Shown here: in pieces, positions 40,298 to 49,422 of the stretch
Position numbering within the stretch: position 1 is the first letter of the stretch
Layout of the letters: each line of letters opens with the position of its first letter
Program-made: the position numbers and the translations under genes
The notes under the pieces: model-generated
The model's database searches: none
Seen by the model: the letters and a program-made list of their open reading frames with translations, nothing else
What the model was told of the DNA's origin: nothing
Origin: Aeromicrobium sp. 9AM
GTDB lineage: Bacteria; Actinomycetota; Actinomycetes; Propionibacteriales; Nocardioidaceae
DNA length: 64,000 nt
Assembly: GCF_902506105.1 (NCBI RefSeq)
Contig: NZ_LR733304.1
Span: forward strand, 248,001-312,000
Direction: 5' to 3'

Positions 40298-42967
40298 CTA
40301 CGACCAGGCCGAGCGCAGCACCGTGACGAGCTCGAGCGGCGCCGACCCATTCGAGGTCGACAGGGCCGCGATGCCTTCGGGGCTGTGGGCGTACACCGCA
40401 GCAGAGTCCGTGACCCACCGCGACCAGGCGCGATCGAAGTGGCGTACGAGCTTGCCGTGCGTGCCGAACACCGACGGCACGGCGTGCCACACCCGCCCGT
40501 CGGGCCGCATACGACCGACGAGCACCCGCCACCCGTCGATCCACGAGGGGGCACCGTAGACAAAGCGCGCCACGAGATAGCGCGGCGACCGGACCGGCCC
40601 GAGCAGCTCGTCGAGGGCCGTGACGAACACCTGCGACGTCGGCTCGTCGACGCCGTGCAGGCGCAGCCGGTACTCGCCGCTCGCATCGATCGTCGCCTCC
40701 ACGTGGTCCGCGCCGACCGGCGACAACCCGGCGACGTGCAGCGCGTCGGCGACCGCACAGGCGTACGCCATGGTGCCCGGGTCCTGTGCTGCCGCACGCG
40801 TGGACTTCCACGGCGAGAGCCAGGGCGAGTGGCCGGGCCGCGTGGCGACCGGTCCGTGCGCGCTGGGTACGTACGCAGGTGGGTCCATGACGACGCGTCC
40901 CTCGGCTGTCAGCACCCGAGGGCGAGCCGGACGAGCCGGCCGTACGCGCAACGTGTGCACGAGGATGTCGTCGTACGGCGTGCCGACCGCCCACCGCGTA
41001 CGCACGACGTCGCGGTCCCGAGCCCGCTCCAGCATCCGCGCGTCGATCGCGTCGAACGACGCGGCCGGAGGCGGAGCGAACGGTGAGAAGGTCGCATCGA
41101 TGTGCGCGACGCCGTAGATCACCTCGCCGAGGTCGTCCACGCCGAAGAAGCCCTGGTGCTTGCGCACGAGCCGTTGCCAGTCGCCGTCGCCGCGCGGGTG
41201 CTCCGGCGCGACGCACGTGACCGACCAGGTGATCGCGACCTTCTCGGCCCACGCGGGGTCGAGCCGCAGCGCCCGGCCGCGGGTCTGCACGACGGCGCTG
41301 GTCGTCGTCGCCGTGGTGAGGTCGACGAGGCTGTTGAGCCCCTTGGCGTCCCAGCCCTCGCCGAGCAGTGCGCGGGTGCCGACCAGCACCTGGCTGCCGC
41401 CAGCCTCGAAGAACTGCGTGACGACCCGCACCCACTCCCGGCTCGACCACGGCCCGACGATCGAGACCACGGGCTCGGCCCCGAGCGCGTCGTCGAGCGG
41501 TTCCAGGGTGAGCTTGCCGGCGAGCACGGGATCGGTCGTACGTACGAGGTCGACGACCTGCTGCGCGACCTCCGGTGTCGCGGCGACCGTGCGACCTGTG
41601 ACGAGCACCGGGCGCAAGGAGCGCGTCGCCGGGGACTCGATGAGGTGTCGCAGCGTCTGGCGCGCCGATCCCGAACGCCGAGGCGTCGGCCGCAGCCCCG
41701 TCGGCGTCGTCGCGGCGGCCATCTCGTGGTCGCACAGCACCAGCGAACGCAGGCGGTCGCCGAGGTTGAGGTGCTCGGCCTCCAGCACCTGCTGGCAGCC
41801 CCGCATCTTGCTCTCGCTGCGCGCGATCACCCGATCGACCGGCGAGCGGCCGCGGCGTACGCCCGTGCGGGTCAGCTGATAGCCGACGCCCGGCAGGGCC
41901 TCGCGCAGCGCCTCGATGACCGCTTCATCGGCCGGCACGTCGGACTTGCGCAGGCACTTCTTGACCCAGTCGTCGATCAACGCGGCCCAGTCGTCGGCGG
42001 TCGGCGTCTGCCGGTGCTCCTCACGCAACCGCGCACCATCGGGGAGCGTGAGCAGCTCGGCGTGCACGAGCCGCAGCGCCGCTCGGGCCAGCTCGGGATC
42101 GTCGCGCTCGAACCGCGACCACGGCGTCGTCAGCTCCAGGAACCGCCGGTCGAACCACACGAGGATCGGCGTCGAGCCCAGCTTGGTGTCGACCAGGTCG
42201 GTCGTGAGCTGGACGAACCGCATCGACTGGTCCCGCAGCCACTCGGCCTCCTCGGCGGTCGGAAGCGTCAGCCACGCAAGCTCGGCGAACGGTGCGAGAT
42301 GGCCTTCGCGTACGGCCGCCGGGATCGATGCGCTGAACACGATGTCGCCGAACAGCTCGTCGACCAGCGCAGCCTGCCGGGTGTCGAGCACCGTCGGCGG
42401 TGTCGCGGTGAGGCCGATGACGGTGGCCTCCGGCAGGTCGGCGAGCACCTCGGCAAGCAGCCGGCCCCACACCTCGAGGAGGTGGTGGCACTCGTCGAGC
42501 ACGATCGTGATGGGCCCCGCGGCCCGCAGGGCAGCGATGAGCTTGCGGCCGTTCTCGTGGAGCCGGTCGACCAGGAGCTCCTCGTCGTCGGTGGCCGGGT
42601 CGGCATCCGGTTCAGGGTCACCGTCCGTACGCTCGAAGGTCGCCAGCGACTGGTAGGTCAGCACCGTCACCGGCGCTGCGAGGTCGCGATCGGTCCCCGT
42701 CGCAACGGTCGCCGGCGTGAACCGCTCCCACGTGTCGCCCCACTGCACCTGGATCGCGGTGTTGGGCGCGAGCACGACAGCGGGCGTGCCGAACCGGCGT
42801 ACGAGCTCGAGGCCGAGCAGCGTCTTGCCGGTGCCGGGCGGCAGCGACACCCACAACCGCCGGCGCCCGGCGGCCACGGCGACGTCGACTGCTTCGAGCG
42901 CCCGCGCCTGCAGGGTGCGCAGCGTGAACGGCGATGCCGTACGCGCGAACTCCTCGGCGAGCGTCAC
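40298..42967 (-). CDS. SF2 DEAD/DEAH-like helicase
   Basis: 889-aa ATP-dependent helicase or translocase. Walker A LPPGTGKTLLG is at 42-52, Walker B VLDECHH at 156-162 (DECH) and motif III LTATPP at 186-191. The second RecA-like lobe has VGTRALLGEGWDAKGLNSLVDL and motif VI QTRGRALRLDP near residues ~560-610. The C-terminal ~250 residues are unassigned and may bind the substrate. GTG 42967 overlaps the stop of the upstream hydrolase by 4 bases, an odd pairing. No methylase or nuclease gene is next to it, so a classic restriction system is not seen. Confidence 0.85.
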   Translation of the reverse strand: MTLAEEFARTASPFTLRTLQARALEAVDVAVAAGRRRLWVSLPPGTGKTLLGLELVRRFGTPAVVLAPNTAIQVQWGDTWERFTPATVATGTDRDLAAPVTVLTYQSLATFERTDGDPEPDADPATDDEELLVDRLHENGRKLIAALRAAGPITIVLDECHHLLEVWGRLLAEVLADLPEATVIGLTATPPTVLDTRQAALVDELFGDIVFSASIPAAVREGHLAPFAELAWLTLPTAEEAEWLRDQSMRFVQLTTDLVDTKLGSTPILVWFDRRFLELTTPWSRFERDDPELARAALRLVHAELLTLPDGARLREEHRQTPTADDWAALIDDWVKKCLRKSDVPADEAVIEALREALPGVGYQLTRTGVRRGRSPVDRVIARSESKMRGCQQVLEAEHLNLGDRLRSLVLCDHEMAAATTPTGLRPTPRRSGSARQTLRHLIESPATRSLRPVLVTGRTVAATPEVAQQVVDLVRTTDPVLAGKLTLEPLDDALGAEPVVSIVGPWSSREWVRVVTQFFEAGGSQVLVGTRALLGEGWDAKGLNSLVDLTTATTTSAVVQTRGRALRLDPAWAEKVAITWSVTCVAPEHPRGDGDWQRLVRKHQGFFGVDDLGEVIYGVAHIDATFSPFAPPPAASFDAIDARMLERARDRDVVRTRWAVGTPYDDILVHTLRVRPARPARPRVLTAEGRVVMDPPAYVPSAHGPVATRPGHSPWLSPWKSTRAAAQDPGTMAYACAVADALHVAGLSPVGADHVEATIDASGEYRLRLHGVDEPTSQVFVTALDELLGPVRSPRYLVARFVYGAPSWIDGWRVLVGRMRPDGRVWHAVPSVFGTHGKLVRHFDRAWSRWVTDSAAVYAHSPEGIAALSTSNGSAPLELVTVLRSAWS

Positions 42968-43806
42968 GAGCCCTCGACGCGCGCCAGGATCGCCCCGGCG
43001 AGCACCTCAGGCGCCTGCTCCGGGATCCAGTGACTGACCCCGGTCAGCTCGACGAACGAGAAGTCGGCGTTCACGAACTCGCCGCACCGCTCGGCTCCTG
43101 CGCGCCCGATGGCCTGGTCCTCGTCGCTCCACACGTAGGTCGTCGGCACCGTCACGGACGGCAGCGAGCCGAGGTCCGGCCGCATCGCGCGGTACCAGTT
43201 GAGCGCCGCGGTCAGCGCGCCCGGCGCCGAGAGGTGCGCGACATACGCGTCGACCTGTGCGGGCCGGACGTGGTCGAGATACATCGCCCGCAACCGCCGC
43301 GCGCCGTCGTCGAGCAGCAGGTCCTCGGCCTTGCCGGCCTGCCGCAGCAGCCCGATGTACGACGCTCGCTGCTGCTGGTCGGCGTCACCCCGCAGCGCCG
43401 CCCCGTATGCCGCGAGGTGCGGCACCGACACCGCGGTCAGCGTGCGCAGCCGATCGCCGTGTCGCACGGCGGTGACCCACGAGACCGCTGCGCCCCAGTC
43501 GTGCCCGACGAGATGGAACGTGCCGACGCCGAGCACATCCGCGAGCCCGACGACGTCGTCGGCCAGCAGGTCGGTCGTGTACGCATCAGCGCCCTCGGGA
43601 CGAGCGCCGGGGGAGTAGCCGCGCTGATCAGGCGCGATGACCCGCAAACCCGCGCCCGCCAGCAGCGGCGCGACGGCGGACCACGACAGCGAGGTCTCCG
43701 GGAAGCCGTGCAGCAGGATCACCGGCTCGCCGTCCTCAGGACCGGTCATCCGTACGTCGAAGGTCAGGTCGCCGACTGTCACCGGCGTGGTCTCGTCGTA
43801 CGTCAT
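42964..43806 (-). CDS. alpha/beta hydrolase, epoxide hydrolase/dehalogenase type
   Basis: 280-aa soluble hydrolase. The oxyanion-hole motif is LLHGFPETSLSW (32-42). The nucleophile Asp103 is in LVGHDWGAAVSW, the Asp form seen in epoxide hydrolases and haloalkane dehalogenases. The acid lies before the catalytic His in GVSHWIPEQ near the C-terminus. AAGGAG precedes ATG 43806 at a normal distance. It overlaps the helicase gene by 4 bases, but the two share no obvious function. Confidence 0.86.
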   Translation of the reverse strand: MTYDETTPVTVGDLTFDVRMTGPEDGEPVILLHGFPETSLSWSAVAPLLAGAGLRVIAPDQRGYSPGARPEGADAYTTDLLADDVVGLADVLGVGTFHLVGHDWGAAVSWVTAVRHGDRLRTLTAVSVPHLAAYGAALRGDADQQQRASYIGLLRQAGKAEDLLLDDGARRLRAMYLDHVRPAQVDAYVAHLSAPGALTAALNWYRAMRPDLGSLPSVTVPTTYVWSDEDQAIGRAGAERCGEFVNADFSFVELTGVSHWIPEQAPEVLAGAILARVEGS

Positions 43807-43819
43807 GGCGCTCCTTGCG

Positions 43820-44581
43820 TCAGTCGAAGGTGTCGCCGATGCGGGCAACGGCCTCACGGTCGAGCACCGCCGCGGTCTCGGGGTCCGGCGCACTCCCACC
43901 GCGATCGTAGGGGAGCCACCAGCGGTCGTCGTCGTTGCGCGGCTTCGCCGGGTAGGAGTCGATCGCCTCGGCGAGCAGGGCGTCCATCGCGACCCGCAGC
44001 CGCGCCGACAGCTCGTCGACCGTCCCACCGTCGCCGGGCTGCAGCGGCGGGCCGACCATGATCGTGACCGGCATCCGGCGACGCAGCGAGCGGTGCCCGT
44101 CGACGGTGTAGATGCGGTGCCCGCCCCACACGACGACCGGGACGAGTGGCACCTGGCGGTTGACCGCGAGCCCGGCGGCCCCACGCTTGAAGGGCTTGAG
44201 CAGCCACGACCGGCTGATCGTCGCCTCGGGGAAGACGCCGACGAGCTGCCCGTCGTCGAGCAGCCGCAACGCGTGGCGGTAGGCCCGCGCGCCGGACTTC
44301 CGGTCGACCGGGATGTGGCGCATCGCCCGCATCAGCCGCCCCACGACGGGCAGCTCGAACACCGAGCGCTTGGCCATGAACCGGATGTGACGCCTGCGGG
44401 GCCGGGCGGCGTACCCGATGAACGTGAAGTCGAGGAAGCCGATGTGGTTGCCGGCCACGACACCTGCGCCGCTGGCCGGGAGGTGCTCGACACCGCGGAC
44501 GTCGATCCGGTAGCCCATCAGTCGGTACAACGCACCGAAGATCCGCACCACCACCCGGTAGGTGAGGTCGGATCCAGGCAC
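43820..44581 (-). CDS. 1-acylglycerol-phosphate acyltransferase-like protein (PlsC family)
   Basis: 253-aa membrane-associated acyltransferase that would acylate lysophospholipid or a related acceptor. The catalytic N-H-x4-D is NHIGFLDFTF (His46, Asp51), the acceptor motif is the FPEGT variant VGVFPEATIS, and LVPVVVWGGHRIY and VTIMVGPPL follow. GTG 44581 is chosen because TAGCCT (44594-44589 on this strand) ends 7 bases upstream. It lies 13 bases before the hydrolase gene and may share its transcript. Confidence 0.88.
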   Translation of the reverse strand: MPGSDLTYRVVVRIFGALYRLMGYRIDVRGVEHLPASGAGVVAGNHIGFLDFTFIGYAARPRRRHIRFMAKRSVFELPVVGRLMRAMRHIPVDRKSGARAYRHALRLLDDGQLVGVFPEATISRSWLLKPFKRGAAGLAVNRQVPLVPVVVWGGHRIYTVDGHRSLRRRMPVTIMVGPPLQPGDGGTVDELSARLRVAMDALLAEAIDSYPAKPRNDDDRWWLPYDRGGSAPDPETAAVLDREAVARIGDTFD

Positions 44582-44609
44582 GCAGCACAGGCTACGCCGA
44601 ACGGCTGCG

Positions 44610-45659
44610 TCAGTCCTGCCCCGGCGCCGCGTCCACGACGTCGACGTGGAACGTCGTGACCGACACCGGGTCGTTGGCCCCGAGCCCCGGGACCCGCGGC
44701 TCGTCGTCGCTGGGGTCCGGGATCGACTGCCGCCCGACGTACTGACCTGTGGCCCGGTCGAACAGCAGCTCCGTGTAGCCGAGGTGGAGGGCGAACGTCC
44801 GCCGGCCGTCGATGACCGGCGCGTCGTCGGCGATCCGCACCTTCGGCTCCTTCGCCAGAGCACGGAACAGCGCTGCCCGGATGTCGGCGGGTGCGACGCC
44901 GCTGGTCAGCACCGGCGCCGCCGCCTCCTCGAGCGCCGCATAGTTCTCGACCGGCGCGTAGTGGTGCGCATCCTTCAGCAGCTCCTTGAGCAGGGCGTCA
45001 GGGTCGCGGGGGAGCGTCGCGTACCAGTCAGCGTCGAGGTACTTCGAGTACTCCTGGTTGTTCGTCGATGCCCCGCCCTTGGACGTCCAGGCCTCGTGGC
45101 CGGGTCCGTCGTCGTACGGCGTGTGGTCGGTGCTCATGTGCCTCACGATCGTGGAGTCCTGGGTGAAGACCCAGGTGCCGCGATCGTGGTCGTACGGGAT
45201 GAAGGTGCGGTCGATGGAACGCACCTTGTAGAACTGCGGGCGGCCGTCGTCGCCGACCGGGACCGGGTCCTTCGCGGGCACCTTGCCCTCGGGGTAGAGG
45301 TAGCGCATGAACGTCCAGCCCTCCCGCACCGTCGTGATGCGGAGGAACTGGCCGGGTCGCACGACGGGGTCCGAGGTCTTGATCGTGACGTCGGCGGCGT
45401 GCTCCAGCACGGCGGCGGCCGGTGAGGCGCCGATCTCGTGACCACCGAGGTCGACCCGGGTCAGACCGAGGGCGACGGTGGCGGCGACGGCACCCGCGAC
45501 GATCAGCGTGCGACGTACGTGGGTGCGCTCCTTGCGGACGGGCTCGGGCAGCGGTAGGGCCATGATGGCGCGGAGCAGGTCCTCGTCCTGGGCAGTGATC
45601 TCGCTGGAGGAGCCGGCCTGCGGATCGAGCTCGGCGAGCGTACGGGTGATGGTGTTCAT
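44610..45659 (-). CDS. CU044_5270-family membrane protein coupled to the ECF sigma gene
   Basis: 349-aa protein with a cytosolic N-terminal ~50 residues, one membrane helix (about 52-70, TLIVAGAVAATVALGL) and a large outside domain. This layout is common for CU044_5270-type proteins found beside actinobacterial ECF sigma genes. It has no recognisable zinc anti-sigma motif (H-x3-C-x2-C). ATG 45659 overlaps the sigma stop by 4 bases (ATGA), so both are made together. It could act as the regulator or the sensed partner of the sigma factor, but this is unproven. Confidence 0.8.
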   Translation of the reverse strand: MNTITRTLAELDPQAGSSSEITAQDEDLLRAIMALPLPEPVRKERTHVRRTLIVAGAVAATVALGLTRVDLGGHEIGASPAAAVLEHAADVTIKTSDPVVRPGQFLRITTVREGWTFMRYLYPEGKVPAKDPVPVGDDGRPQFYKVRSIDRTFIPYDHDRGTWVFTQDSTIVRHMSTDHTPYDDGPGHEAWTSKGGASTNNQEYSKYLDADWYATLPRDPDALLKELLKDAHHYAPVENYAALEEAAAPVLTSGVAPADIRAALFRALAKEPKVRIADDAPVIDGRRTFALHLGYTELLFDRATGQYVGRQSIPDPSDDEPRVPGLGANDPVSVTTFHVDVVDAAPGQD

Positions 45660-46210
45660 GAGGGCACCTCTGAGGTGTGGGTCGTGGGATGGGCGGGCGA
45701 GCGCTGCGGATCCGGCGGGTCCGAGAGCGCGTCGCGCAGCTTGCGGCGGGCGCGGTGCAGGCGTACGGCGGCGGTGCCGGGCCGGCAGTCGAGGACGACC
45801 GCGACGGCCTTGACGCTCAGGTGTTCCCAGTAGACGAGCAGCAGGATCTCGCGCTCGTCGTCGTTGAGCCGCTGGATCGCGTCGAGCATGAGCGACCGTT
45901 CGTCGGCCGCGGCGGTGCCGTCGGACTCGGCGAGCTCGGTCGTGTCGGTGACACGTTGGGCGACCCTCAGCTGTCGGCGCTCGGTGCGTTGGTGGTTGGC
46001 GAGGGTGAAGCGTGCCGTTCGGTAGAGCCAGGGCAGCCCGCCGGCCACCGCTTCGTCGCAGCGTCGCCAAGCCGTCAGGTACGTCTGCGCGACGACGTCC
46101 TCGGCGAGATCGTCGGGTGCGCGCCGCCGGGCGTACGAGCGGATCGACGGGAGGGTGACCCGGTAGAGCGTCTCGAAGGCGCGGCGGCGCTCGTCGTCAT
46201 CGGCAGTCAT
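45656..46210 (-). CDS. ECF RNA polymerase sigma factor
   Basis: 184-aa sigma-70 family protein with only regions 2 and 4. Region 2 covers ~8-75 (AFETLYRVTLPSIRSYARRRAPDDLAEDVVAQTYLTAWRRCDEAVAG... LPWLYRTARFTLAN). Region 4 covers ~108-160 (AIQRLNDDEREILLLVYWEHLSVKAVAVVLDCRPGTAAVRLHRARRKL), with its helix-turn-helix. The Pro/His-rich tail (PPDPQRSPAHPTTHTSEVPS) is unusual. It is the first gene of a two-gene unit with the CU044_5270-type protein. Confidence 0.92.
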   Translation of the reverse strand: MTADDDERRRAFETLYRVTLPSIRSYARRRAPDDLAEDVVAQTYLTAWRRCDEAVAGGLPWLYRTARFTLANHQRTERRQLRVAQRVTDTTELAESDGTAAADERSLMLDAIQRLNDDEREILLLVYWEHLSVKAVAVVLDCRPGTAAVRLHRARRKLRDALSDPPDPQRSPAHPTTHTSEVPS

Positions 46211-46240
46211 GACCGTTTATGTCCACGTCGCCGCGAGGCA

Positions 46241-46945
46241 TTACATCGTGTTGGGCAGCCGCGGCCAGCAGTCGGTGCGGATCGTCGGGTCGAAGCCCGC
46301 TCCCGCCGCGATCGTGCGCTTCTCGCGGTCGAGGATCCCGGTCGTCAGCAGCAGGATCGCGAAGATGTAGAGGCCCATGATCGCCAGCCCCGTGCCGGTC
46401 GCATCCTTGTCGATCCGGTCGGCCTCGCCGAGCGCGATGATGCCGTCGGACACGAGGAACAGCGCCCCGCCGATGCCGGCCCGCAGGTCGGTGGCCAGCG
46501 AGGTCGACGCGGTGCCGAGGAGCAGCGCGGCATACACGGGGACGATGGGCCGCAGGCCCGGCTCGAGCCCGCTCCACGCCCAGGCCACGAGGCCGATCGC
46601 GGCGGCGACGTAGACCACGAGGATCCACGGCTTCGCGCGGAGCTGCTGGAGGGCGCCGCGGAGGATGAAGAACCGGATGAAGCAGCAGTGCGCTCCGGCG
46701 AACGCTGCCATGCCGACGACGAACAGGTCGTCGCCGAGCTCGAGGAACAGGTCGCCGAGGAAGCAGAAGACCAGTGCCGCGACGAGCAGCCTGGGGCCGC
46801 GCTGTTCGACGACCCAGGCGGCGAGGAGCGGGGCGATGAGGCACTTGCTGATGCTGTCCCACGGGGTCGCATCGGCGGCGTTGAGCACGAGGTGCACGAC
46901 GGAGACCACGCCGAACGCGATGAGCCACGGACTCTTCACTGACAT
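46241..46945 (-). CDS. YhhN-family membrane protein (lysoplasmalogenase-like)
   Basis: 234-aa integral membrane protein with about eight helices. The N-terminal half has SKCLIAPLLAAWVVEQRG and LVFCFLGDLFLELGDDLFVVGMAAFAGAHCCFIRFF. These carry the K-P/C-L, G-D-x-x-L and H residues shared by YhhN/TMEM86 proteins, which cleave vinyl-ether lysophospholipids. GALFLVSDGIIAL provides the last conserved Asp. ATG 46945 fits a leaderless start, since TACGGT (46957-46952) ends 6 bases upstream. The real substrate in bacteria is uncertain. Confidence 0.85.
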   Translation of the reverse strand: MSVKSPWLIAFGVVSVVHLVLNAADATPWDSISKCLIAPLLAAWVVEQRGPRLLVAALVFCFLGDLFLELGDDLFVVGMAAFAGAHCCFIRFFILRGALQQLRAKPWILVVYVAAAIGLVAWAWSGLEPGLRPIVPVYAALLLGTASTSLATDLRAGIGGALFLVSDGIIALGEADRIDKDATGTGLAIMGLYIFAILLLTTGILDREKRTIAAGAGFDPTIRTDCWPRLPNTM

Positions 46946-47011
46946 CCCAGCACCGTACCGGCTCCGAGGCCGGCTGAGGCGCGGCAACCACAAACCTGAA
47001 AAGGTGGTGGC

Positions 47012-48112
47012 ATGACCTCCCGGCTCGCCGTCCTGACCAGCCGTTGGACCGCGATCATCCCGGTGACCGCGTTGGTCGTGTTCGCGCTCGCCTGGCACCG
47101 CGACCTCCCGTGGATCGCTGTTGCCGTGGTCTCGGCCTTCCTGGGCGGTGCCGTCCTCGCCGCGGTCCACCACGCGGAGATCATCGCCCACCGCGTCGGG
47201 GAGCCGTACGGGTCACTCGTCCTGGCGGTCGCGGTCACGGTCATCGAGGTCGCGCTGATCGTCACCCTGGTGACCACCGGGGCCAAGGGCAGCGAGAGCC
47301 TGGCCCGCGACACGGTCTTCGCCGCGATCATGATCACCTGCAACGGCATCGTCGGGGTCTCGCTGCTGGCGGCCACCCGCAAGGGCCAGGTCGCCCACTT
47401 CAACGCCGAGGGCACCGGCGGGGCACTTGCCACGGTCGGCACGGTCGCGACCCTGTGCCTCGTGCTCCCGACGTTCACGACCGGCCGCACGGGACCGGTG
47501 TTCACGCCCGGCCAGCTCGGCTTCGCGGCCGTGGCGTCGCTCGGCCTGTACGCCTTGTTCGTCGCGATGCAGACCGTTCGGCACCGCGACTACTTCCTGC
47601 CGACCCGGAGCGACGGCTCGCTCGTGCCGGAGGACGAGCACGCCACGCCGCCCTCGGCACGAGCCGCATGGATCAGCGTCGGCTTCCTGCTGGTCGCGCT
47701 GGCTGCCGTCGTCGGCAACGCCAAGAACGTCTCGCCGTCCCTCGAGGACGCCGTCGACGCGGCCGGCATGCCGCAGGGTGTCGTGGGCGTGATCATCGCG
47801 CTGCTGATCCTGCTGCCCGAGACGATCGCCGCCGTCCGCGCCGCCCGGCGCAAGCGCGTGCAGATCAGCCTCAACCTGGCGTACGGATCGGCGATGGCCA
47901 GCATCGGCCTGACGATCCCGGTCATCGCGATCGCGCAGATCTGGCTCGACGGCCCGTTGGTGCTGGGGCTGGGCTCGACCGAGCTCGTGCTGCTCTCCCT
48001 GACGATGGTCACGAGTGTGCTCACGATCGTCCCGGGACGGGCCACCCTGCTGCAGGGCGGCATCCACATCGCGATCCTCGGGTCCTACCTGTTCCTGGCT
48101 GCCTCGCCTTAG
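47012..48112 (+). CDS. chaA: calcium/proton antiporter of the ChaA type
   Basis: 366-aa inner-membrane CaCA-superfamily exchanger that expels Ca2+ or Na+ in exchange for protons. The first alpha repeat VGEPYGSLVLAVAVTVIEVALIVTLV carries the acidic metal-binding residues; the second, LLILLPETIAAVRAARRKRVQISLNLAYGSAMASIGLTIPVIA, is typical of ChaA. About 11 helices are visible. AAGGTGG precedes ATG 47012. It converges on the next antiporter gene with a 4-base overlap of 3' ends. Confidence 0.88.
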   Translation: MTSRLAVLTSRWTAIIPVTALVVFALAWHRDLPWIAVAVVSAFLGGAVLAAVHHAEIIAHRVGEPYGSLVLAVAVTVIEVALIVTLVTTGAKGSESLARDTVFAAIMITCNGIVGVSLLAATRKGQVAHFNAEGTGGALATVGTVATLCLVLPTFTTGRTGPVFTPGQLGFAAVASLGLYALFVAMQTVRHRDYFLPTRSDGSLVPEDEHATPPSARAAWISVGFLLVALAAVVGNAKNVSPSLEDAVDAAGMPQGVVGVIIALLILLPETIAAVRAARRKRVQISLNLAYGSAMASIGLTIPVIAIAQIWLDGPLVLGLGSTELVLLSLTMVTSVLTIVPGRATLLQGGIHIAILGSYLFLAASP

Positions 48113-49410
48113 CGCCCGCGCGCGGCGTCCAGCCAGCGCATCGCGGGCGTCGCGGTGACACCGTGCAGGAGCACCGAGAGCGTGATCGCGAACCCGACGG
48201 TCGACCACAGCAGCGGCAGGTCCTTGAAGTCGGCGTGCCCTGAGGCGTACGCGAGGTAGTAGATCGAGCCGACGCCGCGCACCCCGAAGAACGCGGTCGC
48301 GGCGCGCTCGCGGGGCCCGAGCGTGTTGCTCCCGACCTTGAGGTTGGTGCCCCGCCTCGCGAACAGCGCGATCAGTCCGGACACCGGGCGTACGACCAGG
48401 AGCAGCAGCACCGCGACGAGGACGGCCGGCCAGGTCAGGTCGGCCAGCAGGCCGTTGGTCAGGGCGACCCCGAGGAGCAGCAGCACGATCAGGGTCAGGA
48501 GCCGCTCGAGCCGCTCGATGACCTCGTGCATCAGCGCGTGATAGTCGTGACCCCGCTCGGCCGACCGCAACGTCATGGCGCAGGCGAACACGGCCAGGAA
48601 GCCGTAGCCGCCTGCGACCTCCGCCAGCCCGTACGCCAGGAGGACCGCAGCGATCGCGAGCAGGGGTTCGCCGGCGTCAGCCGTACGCAGTGAGGGCTGC
48701 CTCGAGCGGAACGCGACCTTGGCCAGGACCCAGCCGACGGCGATGCCGAGCGCAGCGCCGACGACGACCTTGCCGACCAGGTCCCAGGCGAACCACCGCA
48801 CACCCCACTCGGCGAACGGCCCGGTGGCGGCGAGCAGGATCGCGGCCTGGACGAACGGGAACGCGAGCCCGTCGTTGAGCCCGGCCTCCGACGTCAGCGC
48901 GAAGCGCACCTCGTCGTCCTCGTCGATCTCGTCCTCGTCGTCCTCGGTCGTGGTCGGCCCCTCGACCTGGACGTCCGAGGCCAGCACGGGATCCGTCGGT
49001 GCGAGAACGGCGCCCAGGAGCAGCGCGGCGGACGGGGCGAGGCCCATGACCCACCAGCCCAGCAGTGCGACACCGGCGATCGACAGCGGCATCGCGATCG
49101 CGAGCATCCGCCACGCGGCGCTCCACTGCCGCCACGAACCGAGCGACCGCAGGCTCAACGGGCGGTCGAGGGCGAGGCCGACGCCCATCAGCGCGATGAG
49201 CACCGTGAACTCCGCGAGGTGCTCGACGAACCCCCGGTGCGCCATGGGGGAGAACGCCGATTCGCCGGTGCCGGGCAGCAGGCCGATCAGCGCACCGAGC
49301 CCGAGCAGCACGACGGGCGGTGAGAGCGCGGCGGTCCGCAACGCGTACGGGAGGACGACCGCGAGCAGGAGGGCGGCGCCACCGAGGAGGTAGACGAGAT
49401 GGGTCGTCAT
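48109..49410 (-). CDS. CPA1-type sodium/proton antiporter
   Basis: 433-aa membrane protein with about 12 helices. FTVLIALMGVGLALDRPLSL, LLLGAVLAPTDPVLASDVQVEGP (a TDP ion-binding motif) and SEAGLNDGLAFPFVQAAILLA (the ND pair) mark the Na+/H+ exchanger core. A strongly acidic loop (EDDEDEIDEDDEV) sits between TM segments near 157-169. GPRERAATAFFGVRGVGSIYYLAYA is in the last third. TAGCCT ends 9 bases before ATG 49410, close to a leaderless layout. Confidence 0.88.
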   Translation of the reverse strand: MTTHLVYLLGGAALLLAVVLPYALRTAALSPPVVLLGLGALIGLLPGTGESAFSPMAHRGFVEHLAEFTVLIALMGVGLALDRPLSLRSLGSWRQWSAAWRMLAIAMPLSIAGVALLGWWVMGLAPSAALLLGAVLAPTDPVLASDVQVEGPTTTEDDEDEIDEDDEVRFALTSEAGLNDGLAFPFVQAAILLAATGPFAEWGVRWFAWDLVGKVVVGAALGIAVGWVLAKVAFRSRQPSLRTADAGEPLLAIAAVLLAYGLAEVAGGYGFLAVFACAMTLRSAERGHDYHALMHEVIERLERLLTLIVLLLLGVALTNGLLADLTWPAVLVAVLLLLVVRPVSGLIALFARRGTNLKVGSNTLGPRERAATAFFGVRGVGSIYYLAYASGHADFKDLPLLWSTVGFAITLSVLLHGVTATPAMRWLDAARGR

Positions 49411-49422
49411 GTCCCCTCGAGG

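Noticed and set aside
40298..43806. Restriction-modification or BREX-like defence island
   Set aside because: Only a helicase is present. No methyltransferase, nuclease, PglZ or other defence partner is seen on either side.
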